DNA of 64,000 nucleotides from Chrysopilus asiliformis (taxonomy: Eukaryota; Arthropoda; Insecta; Diptera; Rhagionidae), in the NCBI GenBank assembly GCA_964034945.1, contig OZ035963.1, positions 45,395,332 to 45,459,331 on the forward strand, read 5' to 3'. Below the pieces are notes generated by a model. That model worked only from the letters and a program-made list of their open reading frames with translations. It searched no databases and was not told the origin of the DNA. Positions 37,055 through 47,156 of this stretch are shown here, in pieces; within the stretch, counting starts at the first letter, position 1; the number at the start of each line of letters is the position of its first letter. The position numbers and the translations under genes are program-made.

Positions 37055-38727
37055 TGTTCGGGCTCAGGCCGTCTTGCGACGGTTTCTAGCTCGAAATAAA
37101 TGAAGAGGTGCCGGGTCAAATGAAACAGTTTATTTTTACTAATTCTAATTAACTTTATTAATGTTTTCAAATATAATGATTCAAGGTTTCTTTTAATTAT
37201 GTCTCCGTCGTTGCTTTGTGTGGACGTCTCTTGTTATGCACTATCTCTGGATCTTCTGTCTTCGGTGTCCGTTGATTGTTGTTGCTGGTAGTGTAGCTTC
37301 TTCCTGATTGCAGCGCAGTTTCTTCTTGATTGCAGCGTATCTTCTGCCTAGTTTGCAATGTATCTATTGCCTTGATTGCAGCGTATCTTCTGCCTAGTTT
37401 GCAATGTATCTATTGCCTTGATTGCAGCGTATCTTCTGCCTGATTTGCAATGTATCTATTGCCTTGATTGCAGCGTATCTTCTGCCTAGTTTGCAATGTA
37501 TCTATTGCCTTGATTGCAGCGTATCTTCTGCCTAGTTTGCAATGTATCTATTGCCTTGATTGCAGCGTATCTTCTGCCTAGTTTGCAATGTATCTATTGC
37601 CTTGATTGCAGCGTATCTTCTGCCTAGTTTGCAATGTATCTATTGCCTTGATTGCAGCGTATCTTCTGCCTAGTTTGCAATGTATCTATTGCCTTGATTG
37701 CAGCGTATCTTCTGCCTAGTTTGCAATGTATCTATTGCCTTGATTGCAGCGTATCTTCTGCCTAGTTTGCAATGTATCTATTGCCTTGATTGCAGCGTAT
37801 CTTCTGCCTAGTTTGCAATGTATCTATTGCCTTGATTGCAGCGTATCTTCTGCCTAGTTTGCAATGTATCTATTGCCTTGATTGCAGCGTATCTTCTGCC
37901 TAGTTTGCAATGTATCTATTGCCTTGATTGCAGCGTATCTTCTGCCTAGTTTGCAGCGTATCCTCTGCCTAGTTGCAACGAATATGTTGCCAGATTGACT
38001 TCCTGAGTTTCTTCCTAACTGGTATAGGAGTTAGGATTAGTTAGTTCGACGTGATCGAATCGAGAGATGAAACTGAAGTGATTTGCTTCCAGCAGTGCTT
38101 GGTCTTATATACACGCTGAAGTAGCGGATTTTCTGGTTTCTACTATATTAGTGGAGGGGATGTCCGTATTTTGTGCATTAATAAATCGTGTAAACGATTG
38201 GGAGTGACTTGGTGATCTTTCACACACTTTAGTTGTGGTGGTGGTGGTACTCTAGTTTGTCATCTAGGGAATTGTGATCTAGGGAATGTGGTCTTTAGAA
38301 TAATGTTTTACATTTCCTAGCTGAAGATGTCAAATGTCAGTTTTTGTTTTGTTGTGAAAAGTGAGTGTTTTAGTTTTGTGTTTTTAGGTTCGCCGAGGGA
38401 ACGTGAGACGGACGGGGAGGTAGCAGTGGGTGGCAGAAATGGGAGGCAGACAATGGGAGGCAAGGTAGGTTCAAGGCAGCTTGCTCCCACTTGGGCAGCT
38501 GCCCTAATAATGATATGGGTTTAACGTCTTCTTTTCTTTTTATAGGTAAATGGTGGAGCACCCTTTGCCCCGAGAGGGTGTTCCGCTTGATTTTACTTCG
38601 GGAACTTTTCTTTATGCAGATGATTTGAGGTAAGTATATTATGTTTTGCTTATGATGGTTTCATTTTGATAATTTTTCTTTTTCAGGTGAAATGGTGAAA
38701 TGGAGTTGATGATGGGGGGCCTGAACA
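37055..38727 (-). repeat. 3' LTR of the BEL/Pao element
   Basis: 1,673 bp, identical in length and, as far as I compared it, in sequence to the LTR at 41156-42828. It holds a minus-strand TATA (tatataag, 38111-38104), the minisatellite at 37327-37958 and an AATAAA signal near 37132-37127. Confidence 0.92.
37327..37958. repeat. 46 bp minisatellite, about 13.6 copies, in the 3' LTR
   Basis: The unit is about 46 bp and alternates tgattgcagcgtatcttctg with cctagtttgcaatgtatcta. One unit carries cctgatttgc instead of cctagtttgc, and this variant sits at the same position in the other LTR. Confidence 0.92.
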
Positions 38728-38740
38728 TTCTCCCGCCCGC
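38728..38740 (-). other. Polypurine tract of the BEL/Pao element
   Basis: Minus strand reads GCGGGCGGGAGAA immediately before the 3' LTR start (TGTTC), the expected site for priming plus-strand DNA synthesis. Confidence 0.7.
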
Positions 38741-38914
38741 TGAAATATTGATTTCAGGAGAAGTGTTATCAAGACATTGTTTTTCAATAAAGATTTTTAT
38801 TTATTTCAGTATTTTTATGTAGTTCAATTATTTATTTGTTTACAATTCAATGGTTTAGTTACAATTCAGATTAATTTAATTCATTGTTATTGTATTCAGG
38901 TTTAATTATATTTT

Positions 38915-39664
38915 TTAATTTAGGCAGGTGGTCTGAATCAATTTACCGTCTTTTGTTGTCCGGATTTTAAATACAAATTTTCCGGCGCGTAAATCGAGTC
39001 GTCTTCCTTGCATTGTTCTTTCCGGGATTCGGAGTAGTATTTCCCGGACTTGCCTAGGTGGTTGAGCCGGGGGTTCTGCTGGTAACGGCTGGATCTCCAT
39101 GTCTAACAACGAGGGAATTTCTTGGCGTTGTTGGTTGTACACGTGAGCCGGTCCCTGGGTTTGCAGGCCGGTTTGGATCGGTGGGCAGGCGACTGCCTGG
39201 AATCGTCCAGGAGCGATTGAAGTTGATGCCGATTGGCGCGAAGCGACTCGTTGGGAAATGGTTGGATACCTGTTTTGGTGTGGTGGCCTATAAGCTGGTT
39301 GCGTGCTGGTAGCTGGCGGTGGAGGTTGTTGCGGTTCCGCGTTGGCTGCTCCAGTGTTGGCAGGACGGGGTGGGCGCACTATGGCCGACGGTATGTTTCT
39401 TGTAGTTGTTGGTTTTTCCTTCGGCTTGGGCGGCTGTTTCCGGGGCTTGGGAGATGCCTTTGATTTGGTTGGCTTCTCTATTTTTCCCGTAAGCTTCTTT
39501 GGCTGCGTCTTTATTCGCTCGCATGGATTGGGGCGAGTTTCGGTGGTTTCTTGTGCCCATTGTCTCTTCTCTGCCGGTGATCCGCAGGATGACGAGGATG
39601 ATAGGATTAATTGGTCCATGGTGAAGGATGAATTCGACTTGCTGTTTCGACGATCGGCACTCAA
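38915..39664 (-). CDS. Proline-rich open frame in the BEL/Pao element, function unknown
   Basis: A 249-codon open frame lies between the gag-like frame and the 3' LTR. It has a Ser-rich start, a basic Lys/Pro stretch (about residues 50-90, KPRKQPPKPKEKP), Pro/Gln/Thr-rich sequence to about 210, and a more ordered basic C-terminus (LLRIPERTMQGRRLDLRAGK). I see no Cys-His zinc motif, no reverse transcriptase or integrase motif, no signal peptide and no transmembrane segment. It could be a nucleic-acid-binding accessory protein, a diverged gag piece or captured host sequence. It is intact, unlike most element frames here. The spacing from the upstream frame (39961-39665) shows no recognisable pol remnant. 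Confidence 0.6.
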   Translation of the reverse strand: MSADRRNSKSNSSFTMDQLILSSSSSCGSPAEKRQWAQETTETRPNPCERIKTQPKKLTGKIEKPTKSKASPKPRKQPPKPKEKPTTTRNIPSAIVRPPRPANTGAANAEPQQPPPPATSTQPAYRPPHQNRYPTISQRVASRQSASTSIAPGRFQAVACPPIQTGLQTQGPAHVYNQQRQEIPSLLDMEIQPLPAEPPAQPPRQVREILLRIPERTMQGRRLDLRAGKFVFKIRTTKDGKLIQTTCLN

Positions 39665-39961
39665 ATAGACCGAGTAACTGCTCTGATTATTGTAAGGAAC
39701 CGTTTTGAATATTTGTAGCGGTTATTTATTTGAATGGAATTTTGAATGTCGCCATGTAGACCGTGTTTACATGGAGTTGATTTTGGATTGAGAGTATTCA
39801 ATTCATAATTTTTATAATTCATTTAGGGATTTATAATTCAGTAGCTAGCGATTTATGTATGTCGGCTTCAGACTTTCAATTTTCTGTTCGTAGTTACATG
39901 GTATGTGGAGTTTGATCAAATGACAGGGGAATTAATTTTTTAATTGAGCGCGAACATATCT

Positions 39962-41062
39962 TCACCATCGTATCCCAGGATCAAAAGGTTTTGGTACTTC
40001 TGAAGCTATTAATCTGTTGGTAGATCCCTTAGGAATTGGATTTCGGGAAATTTCATATCTGATTGCGTCGACCTTTGGATCCCATACCAGGCCTAGCGTT
40101 TTAATTTCCTCGGTAGTATGCACAGTTTTTGGTCCAGGTATATCTAAATATTCCAACGGAAAATTAGAGTTAGATCCCCATTTTCTTAGTGGCAGACAGC
40201 CGGCTTTCATTAGATCCAGCATTGGCTGATATTGCGTGATTAGTTCTTCCTGGGTTTTGGCTTCTGCGAAGGCAATGTCCATAGAGAAATTATCCAAGGG
40301 AATTTTGGAAGCGGCTGGACATTTTTCCGTTTCATCTTGGGTTAATTTATGTCCATATTGATTTGCGAAGAAAGGGGCTGAATCTATTTCGAATCTTGGT
40401 AGGTCATTTGGTAATGTAGCTGTGACCGCGTGGTTCAATTCTGGGTATTCTGGCATGCCCCCGGTATGTCCTGGATTAAGAGTTGGGTTGTTTGTCAACT
40501 TTGGTAAACTTGTTGGATCGAAACTTTGAGTAGGTTGCGAAGGACTTGTTTGATGTATTGTTGTATGCTGATTCTTGTTGACCTTAAAATAAGTCATCCT
40601 GCTTGGACAATATTCTGATGAATGTCCATGGTTTAAGCAGTTGAGGCAAAGAGATTTAATTTTTGCGGTTTCAAGTCTCTCGGCCATCGATAGTTGAAGG
40701 AAATTTGAACAAGTTCGAATGTTATGATCCGCATGACACATACTGCATTTTTGTATTTTTGTAATTTCGTCGCGTTCCTGTTGAAGCTCTTCGCAATATT
40801 CTAGATACAAATCTTCAGTTGTATAGAATAAATCTTTTGAAAAATATTCAGTTTTTCTATCTGATTCGCTAGATAATCGCACGATGATAGAGTGATTTTT
40901 GAAGAATATTTTCCAGTAAATTTCGACTCCTCGTAGTTTGTGATCGTAATAGATTTCTGAGTTTTCGCGCGTTGTGGTTTTATCTTTTTCAAAGTTTTGT
41001 GTACACTTGAAGATCTCCTCAGCTAGGAAACTCTGCTTTGTTATTAATGATGAGATGTCCAT
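39962..41062 (-). CDS. BEL/Pao gag fragment fused to a reverse-transcriptase remnant
   Basis: 366 codons in one uninterrupted frame. Two zinc knuckles are present. CSMCHADHNIRTC (residues 106-118) has the C-x2-C-x3-H-x4-C spacing of BEL/Pao gag, and CLNCLNHGHSSEYC (139-152) is the standard CCHC; between them is the family phrase LSMAERLETAKIKSLC. After a Pro/Thr-rich linker, residues about 255-340 match the end of a BEL-type reverse transcriptase (PLRKWGSNS, KTLGLVWDPK). The usual YVDD position reads FSMD, so polymerase activity is not expected, and protease, palm, RNase H and integrase are absent. The fusion comes from an internal deletion that stayed in frame. The product could still package RNA. 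Confidence 0.82.
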   Translation of the reverse strand: MDISSLITKQSFLAEEIFKCTQNFEKDKTTTRENSEIYYDHKLRGVEIYWKIFFKNHSIIVRLSSESDRKTEYFSKDLFYTTEDLYLEYCEELQQERDEITKIQKCSMCHADHNIRTCSNFLQLSMAERLETAKIKSLCLNCLNHGHSSEYCPSRMTYFKVNKNQHTTIHQTSPSQPTQSFDPTSLPKLTNNPTLNPGHTGGMPEYPELNHAVTATLPNDLPRFEIDSAPFFANQYGHKLTQDETEKCPAASKIPLDNFSMDIAFAEAKTQEELITQYQPMLDLMKAGCLPLRKWGSNSNFPLEYLDIPGPKTVHTTEEIKTLGLVWDPKVDAIRYEISRNPIPKGSTNRLIASEVPKPFDPGIRW

Positions 41063-41129
41063 TGCTGTCTCTCCGAATTATGACATTTTACTTTTGAATC
41101 TGATTAGTTAATAGAAAGTAAAGGTGACT

Positions 41130-41154
41130 GTTTCAAATCCGGCTCGAAGGACCA
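41130..41154 (-). other. Primer-binding site matching tRNA-Tyr 3' end
   Basis: One base after the 5' LTR the minus strand reads TGGTCCTTCGAGCCGGATTT. This is complementary to a tRNA ending ..AAATCCGGCTCGAAGGACCA, which from memory fits insect tRNA-Tyr. Confidence 0.75.
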
Positions 41155-41155
41155 A

Positions 41156-42828
41156 TGTTCGGGCTCAGGCCGTCTTGCGACGGTTTCTAGCTCGAAATAA
41201 ATGAAGAGGTGCCGGGTCAAATGAAACAGTTTATTTTTACTAATTCTAATTAACTTTATTAATGTTTTCAAATATAATGATTCAAGGTTTCTTTTAATTA
41301 TGTCTCCGTCGTTGCTTTGTGTGGACGTCTCTTGTTATGCACTATCTCTGGATCTTCTGTCTTCGGTGTCCGTTGATTGTTGTTGCTGGTAGTGTAGCTT
41401 CTTCCTGATTGCAGCGCAGTTTCTTCTTGATTGCAGCGTATCTTCTGCCTAGTTTGCAATGTATCTATTGCCTTGATTGCAGCGTATCTTCTGCCTAGTT
41501 TGCAATGTATCTATTGCCTTGATTGCAGCGTATCTTCTGCCTGATTTGCAATGTATCTATTGCCTTGATTGCAGCGTATCTTCTGCCTAGTTTGCAATGT
41601 ATCTATTGCCTTGATTGCAGCGTATCTTCTGCCTAGTTTGCAATGTATCTATTGCCTTGATTGCAGCGTATCTTCTGCCTAGTTTGCAATGTATCTATTG
41701 CCTTGATTGCAGCGTATCTTCTGCCTAGTTTGCAATGTATCTATTGCCTTGATTGCAGCGTATCTTCTGCCTAGTTTGCAATGTATCTATTGCCTTGATT
41801 GCAGCGTATCTTCTGCCTAGTTTGCAATGTATCTATTGCCTTGATTGCAGCGTATCTTCTGCCTAGTTTGCAATGTATCTATTGCCTTGATTGCAGCGTA
41901 TCTTCTGCCTAGTTTGCAATGTATCTATTGCCTTGATTGCAGCGTATCTTCTGCCTAGTTTGCAATGTATCTATTGCCTTGATTGCAGCGTATCTTCTGC
42001 CTAGTTTGCAATGTATCTATTGCCTTGATTGCAGCGTATCTTCTGCCTAGTTTGCAGCGTATCCTCTGCCTAGTTGCAACGAATATGTTGCCAGATTGAC
42101 TTCCTGAGTTTCTTCCTAACTGGTATAGGAGTTAGGATTAGTTAGTTCGACGTGATCGAATCGAGAGATGAAACTGAAGTGATTTGCTTCCAGCAGTGCT
42201 TGGTCTTATATACACGCTGAAGTAGCGGATTTTCTGGTTTCTACTATATTAGTGGAGGGGATGTCCGTATTTTGTGCATTAATAAATCGTGTAAACGATT
42301 GGGAGTGACTTGGTGATCTTTCACACACTTTAGTTGTGGTGGTGGTGGTACTCTAGTTTGTCATCTAGGGAATTGTGATCTAGGGAATGTGGTCTTTAGA
42401 ATAATGTTTTACATTTCCTAGCTGAAGATGTCAAATGTCAGTTTTTGTTTTGTTGTGAAAAGTGAGTGTTTTAGTTTTGTGTTTTTAGGTTCGCCGAGGG
42501 AACGTGAGACGGACGGGGAGGTAGCAGTGGGTGGCAGAAATGGGAGGCAGACAATGGGAGGCAAGGTAGGTTCAAGGCAGCTTGCTCCCACTTGGGCAGC
42601 TGCCCTAATAATGATATGGGTTTAACGTCTTCTTTTCTTTTTATAGGTAAATGGTGGAGCACCCTTTGCCCCGAGAGGGTGTTCCGCTTGATTTTACTTC
42701 GGGAACTTTTCTTTATGCAGATGATTTGAGGTAAGTATATTATGTTTTGCTTATGATGGTTTCATTTTGATAATTTTTCTTTTTCAGGTGAAATGGTGAA
42801 ATGGAGTTGATGATGGGGGGCCTGAACA
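41156..42828 (-). repeat. 5' LTR of the BEL/Pao element
   Basis: 1,673 bp. On the minus strand a TATA box (GTATATAAG, about 42213-42205) lies about 30-37 bases before a TCACTTCAGTT initiator-like sequence. Transcription would therefore start inside the LTR, upstream of the minisatellite, placing the 46 bp repeats in the 5' leader of the RNA. Confidence 0.92.
41428..42059. repeat. 46 bp minisatellite, about 13.6 copies, in the 5' LTR
   Basis: Same array as at 37327-37958, offset by exactly 4101 bp, with the same unit count and the same variant unit. Confidence 0.92.
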
Positions 42829-43116
42829 CATACATAGATCGAAAACTTTTCGTTTCACGGAAACACCACACGAAAATCCTGCACGAATGTATGAATTTGG
42901 AATTGGTTTTATTTTTCACACCCTTTGATTTCTGATATTCCGGTTACAATTTTAAAACGGCATGTAACTGTACTGCATTAAAAAATACATTACACTACTC
43001 AAAAAATACTCTTAAAAAATTGTGTTCATTTCATTTCGCTGATTCCGATTATTTCACACTGTTCTACACTCAAACAGCTTCGAGGTTCAAATAAGTAAAT
43101 TTTTATTAATTCTGGC

Positions 43117-43325
43117 GTTATAGAGCAAAAAACTGACCATCTAAACTAGCCTATCTGGTAGGTTTTTAGACTATGGGTGTCCCCCACTTCCTCGTCTTGC
43201 CTGTACTTTGACAATCTCGTTCAGTCCCATGTTCATGCCCAATCGGTGTGTAAACATAATCTTATAGAGCAAAAAACTGACCACTTAAAAATTGACCATC
43301 TAAACTATTACCTGCCTGGTAGATT
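43117..43325 (+). repeat. Short duplicated phrase 'ttatagagcaaaaaactgac'
   Basis: The phrase ttatagagcaaaaaactgac and nearby gaccatctaaacta and ctggtag occur twice, about 145 bp apart (near 43119 and 43262). Otherwise 42834-43759 shows no gene or element boundary. Confidence 0.45.
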
Positions 43326-43759
43326 TTTTTATATGAAGTAGTTTGATGTGAATATTAAATCCTGACCAATTTAAAGCTTTTATAAATTCAAATTTTTTAT
43401 CAATTTTTTTTTTGTTAATAGGGGTTTTACTCAGAAGCGGGTTGCATTTAAGCGATAACTATTGTATGGAATCCTCAAAAACCGAAATTTAACGAACGGC
43501 GAAACGACCGTTGTCAATTTTCTACTGCAGCATGCCGAACAAATCACTCGCTAGTCGGTTGATATCAGTGCATTTCTAGCAGCCGACGAGGTATGGATTT
43601 TTCACAGGCAAAAATTGTTGGACGCACAGGTCAAAATTACTCACCTATGTAATAAAACCATATAGATATTTAACTATGTTCCATTACTTTAAAGTTCGAC
43701 CGAAGGTTAGTATTTGGCCGAAGCCGAACTTTGATATTTTTTTCAACCATGAAAGCTAA

Positions 43760-44308
43760 AGGTAGAGATACATGACGAGAGACTTTGGTGTCTGGTCTTC
43801 AGGGTGCAAAAGGCAAAAATCTTTAAAGTGTATACACGATCAAAAAATAGATCTCCGGAGACGTTTACTAAAAAGTCTCTAAAAGCAAAGTCTCTGGAGT
43901 GCATACACGACGCAGGTATCTCGTCTCCAAGCATAACAACAATATCACTAATCTAAAATATAAAATAAGTAAAAACACTTTTTTTCTTTATAAAAACTGA
44001 CCTTTAATCTCAAAACAACGAAACAAATTCTCGTTCCCACAAAACAATTTCCTGAAATGTCAAAAGTCGTCTCCGGAGACCAAGAGATAGATATCAAAAC
44101 GTTTTGAAGACCGGAGACGCATTAAAGAGACTCTCTCATTAGTAGCTACACGGCAAGAAACTTAAGTCTCCCAAGAGACCCTAGTCCTAGAGACTTGATA
44201 CTTGGAGACAAATCTCCGGTCTCCGAAGTGTATACACAGGTCTCTTTGTATGCAGAGGCGAAATTTTTGGTCTAAGAGACCAAAGTCTCTCGTCGTGTAT
44301 TTCTACCT
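43760..44308. mobile_element. Inverted-repeat element rich in GAGAC palindromes, candidate TAA TSD
   Basis: The left end aggtagagatacatgacgag faces the right end ctcgtcgtgtatttctacct over about 30 bp. TAA lies outside both ends (43757-43759, 44309-44311). The interior is packed with gagac/gtctc motifs such as tctccggaga and gtctccggagacc. A 3 bp TWA duplication would suit PIF/Harbinger. No transposase frame. The neighbouring stretch 44312-44708 has nothing recognisable. Confidence 0.62.
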
Positions 44309-44708
44309 TAAGATAAATGTTCATTGTAAGGAGGCGAAGCATTGCGGTTATATTTAAGTTTACAAAACCAAAGTACAAATTATTCCAACCAGACTTGTAT
44401 CGAAAGTTTAACCCCGTCCGAAAATGACAAAAATTGAACTGATTGGGCAGGCGTACTTTTTTCTTACATACAAAAAACGGTGATTTTACTTGAAAAATTG
44501 CAAGCATGACGGGATTCCATGCCCGGATCACTTCGACGAATCCGCAAAATGTCAATGTGTGCGAATGTTTGTGTGGGTGTGTCGAATCAGGACAATATGA
44601 ATATTCGAGAAAAATGGCAAACCCCTAGAACCTTCTAGATAAATTGCAAAGATTCTGGGTCTCGAGCATCTTCTGAAAAGATAGGGAAATTTCCACAACT
44701 TTCTAGTG

Positions 44709-44729
44709 CTGTCAAAGCTGATTTACAAT

Positions 44730-44760
<31 letters not shown>

Positions 44761-45168
44761 CAACAGCAACGTCACGGAGAAAGGGTTTTTATTGGTCGAG
44801 AATCGACTCTGTGACGTCAGATTTTCAGAGAGATATTTTGCTGCCGATTCATTTCTCGGCAGCAGCAACGTTGACAGCTGGTTTTTGTTGGTTATGTATA
44901 CAAGTGATTGACAACAAAGTTTAATTTTGGAGATGAATTTTGTGTTTAAAAGTTTCAGAATATGGTTAAGATTGTTATTTATTTAATAAAAATTTAATTT
45001 AGATAATCATGGAAGACAGGTTAATTCAACAATTCAGAAACGTCAATTTTTACTGTTGCTGTTTCTGCTTCATTGTAATTCATCCGACAGCATTTCTCTT
45101 TTTGCCGTCGCTCTTTGCGTCGATGTTGCTGTTGGCGTTGCTGCTACATTGTAAATCAGCTTTCAGAC
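44709..45168. mobile_element. Foldback element with CAG microsatellite
   Basis: ctgtcaaagctgatttacaa at 44709 faces attgtaaatcagctttcaga near 45148 in inverse orientation. The arms run into cagcagcagc (44731 onward) and gttggcgttgctgct (about 45131), so the CAG run is part of one arm. No long frame. Confidence 0.6.
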
Positions 45169-45489
45169 ACCGCACCCGTGTCAACTAGCACTGGTTCTTG
45201 GTTTTCTATGAGCATAACATCTTATGTTTATAAGGAACTAATTCATGTGTTGTGGTAAGCTGAGAAATATGTTATGATATCACAAACGACGGATGGTTCT
45301 ATGAGAGTTGGTGTCCAGATTCTACCCATATTTTAGAGTAAAATACTATCGCTTTTCGCAACATATTTTTTTACCAAGACCTTTCTCCGGGTTTACAGAA
45401 ACCGGAATGTGGTCAACCTATTGCCAAGTGAGAAAACCGCAACTACAAATTTGTAATACCCAGAGTTTGAGTTAAAATAGAAAGACCCA

Positions 45490-45910
45490 ATATCACAAAT
45501 TTTTCATTAAAAATGATTGCCAACTTCTGAACAAGTGATAGTGGCTTAGTGCAATGTCTGGAGAATACGGTGAATGGGGCAAAATATCCCAATCGAATTT
45601 CTTCAATTTTTTAGAGTAACTTTTGTGGTATGTGACCGAGCGTTGTCCTGGCGAAACAGACTATTCATTTATTTACTAATGATGGGATATTTCCGATCAA
45701 TTCAAATCTTTACAAATAACGGTTCCATGCGATGAAATTAGCTTCTAACCGACAAATATTGTACTGCTTCTACTAATTCTCCCAAAAGCTTTTTCGTAGA
45801 ATTTGCTGGGACGCCCTAAACGAGGTGCGTCCTCAAAAGTATTGCATCCTTTTTTACATCAGTCCTGCACCGTTCTCACACTAACGGTATTTTCGCTTTT
45901 GCCGCATTTT
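45490..45910 (-). pseudogene. Mariner transposase relic
   Basis: On the minus strand the pieces SVRTVQD (near 45890), EDAPRLGRPSKFYEK (near 45830-45790), LFRQDNARSHTTKV (near 45660-45620) and ILPHSPYSPDIALSH (near 45590-45550) follow in the order of a mariner transposase. QDN and SPDIALSD/H are the second and third catalytic aspartate boxes; here the last aspartate position is His. Stops and gaps break the frame. It belongs to a different mariner lineage from the element at 48999-50290. Confidence 0.72.
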
Positions 45911-46149
45911 TGTTGCTTTTATTAAAAATGAAATATTCCTTTTATACTCTTGTCATTTCCATTTTTAAAATGGTGAAGACACTTCCAATCTCTTTGCAAT
46001 CAAGTTTTAAAATAACTACCAGTAGGGTGACCAGAGTTTTGGAGTGACAAAAAATAATTCAGAGGGCGCATCGAATATGTGATCCTGACCACCTAGAATC
46101 TAGGTCCTTGATGCTGAACTGAAACATGTATAGATGAGGTGTTGAAGAA

Positions 46150-46570
46150 TAATGGCTACAACAAGAACCAAGCGCCTAAAAAATCATTATAGCTATTGGG
46201 TAAAAATCCTGAAAAAGTGGCTTTTCTTCCATTTTTGCGAGGGGTATCGCACAGGATCAACAATGTACTCAAATCATAAGACTCCAAAACAATTCAAATA
46301 CCACCTACAAAAATCAAAGGGCATCTTAGATCTCCCAAAGATCGTATACCCTCGGAAAATTGCGGTGTCTATGAGATACCTTGCAGTTGTGGCAGTTCCT
46401 ACCGAGAATAAACTAAATGAAACGTTTCAGTGCGGTTGCAGGAACACCTATCAACAATAAAAAACAACAAAGACTCATTGGATGTTGCTGAATATATTAT
46501 GGATAATAGACAAAATCACTGGATACGTTTTGATCAAGCATGTATCTTGGCCTATATTAGCCGCGATTAG
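46150..46570 (+). pseudogene. Penelope-like element fragment, GIY-YIG endonuclease end
   Basis: A frame near 46345-46395 reads ENCGVYEIPCSCGSSY, matching the 'GIYKIPCxCGxxYIG' start of the GIY-YIG nuclease of Penelope-like retroelements. A second piece, VRLQEHLSTIKNNKD (near 46435), followed by DVAEYIMDNRQNHWIRFD (to about 46535), matches the downstream part. The pieces lie in different frames separated by stops, so it is dead. The reverse transcriptase is absent. Confidence 0.6.
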
Positions 46571-46998
46571 TCCGTGATGCAATCGAAATTAAACGTAGGC
46601 CTACGTTTTATAGAGACGACAGCTTAAAATTATCCGAAACCTGGGCCCCGATTATGGAATCCGCCGCAGATCGTATTCAAATCCGATGCGCCGCGCTTTG
46701 GGCTCTTATGAAATGCGGAGACGGAATTCCAATTTTTCCAGTCAAACTTCCAGTTGTCAAAACTTAACAGTCGGAAAGAAGTTTTTATTTTTGTAATTTT
46801 AATCGAACAAACACTAAAAAATGTCACAATATATTGAATTGAATCGAATTGTCAACAATAAAAATGGATATTTGGGGATATTGAATCGAGTATCTATGGA
46901 ACACTGATAATGTGGAAATGTCAAATGATCACCGATTGCTGGTAAATTTTATGATTTTTTTAATATGATTTCGTTTCTTTTTAGGGTTTAATCTTATA

Positions 46999-47156
46999 CA
47001 GTAGAATCCCGATAATTCGTATTTCAAGGGACCGACGTAAAAATACGAAGTATCGGGATATTCGAGTTAGCGGGATTACGAATTATCGGGATTTTTTCAA
47101 GGGACCAGCAAATTCATACGAATTAGCGAGATTTACGAATTATCGGGATTCTACTG
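46999..47156. mobile_element. Tigger/pogo-like MITE, 158 bp, TA TSD
   Basis: Same family as 16985-17086: ends cagtagaatcccgataattc and inverse, TA at 46997-46998 and 47157-47158. The middle has two copies of the 'gggattacgaattatcggga'-type phrase. The next stretch, 47159-48998, holds no recognisable gene or element. Confidence 0.8.

Larger units (their letters stand above)
37055..42828 (-). mobile_element. Non-autonomous BEL/Pao LTR retrotransposon, 5 bp TSD catac
   Basis: Two 1,673 bp direct repeats (37055-38727 and 41156-42828) begin TGTTC and end GAACA. They are flanked by the identical 5 bp catac at 37050-37054 and 42829-42833. The equal lengths and identical encoded peptides indicate a recent insertion. 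The element reads on the minus strand: 5' LTR at right, primer-binding site, a gag/RT-remnant open frame, a proline-rich open frame, a polypurine tract, and 3' LTR at left. The internal region is only 2.4 kb, far short of a full BEL element (about 5-6 kb), and lacks protease, RNase H and integrase. It must have moved with proteins from a full-length relative. Confidence 0.93.

Noticed and set aside
37327..37958. Regularly spaced 46 bp repeats resembling a CRISPR array
   Set aside because: Units are contiguous without variable spacers and lie inside an LTR of a eukaryotic retrotransposon.
38327..38524. 65-codon plus-strand frame in each LTR
   Set aside because: Identical because the LTRs are identical; it is antisense to the element's transcription and has no recognisable motif.
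39058..39668. Plus-strand frames opposite the proline-rich frame
   Set aside because: Opposite to the element's reading direction and without domain features.
44731..44772. CAG run as part of a polyglutamine gene
   Set aside because: No surrounding open frame; the run is in the arm of a foldback element.
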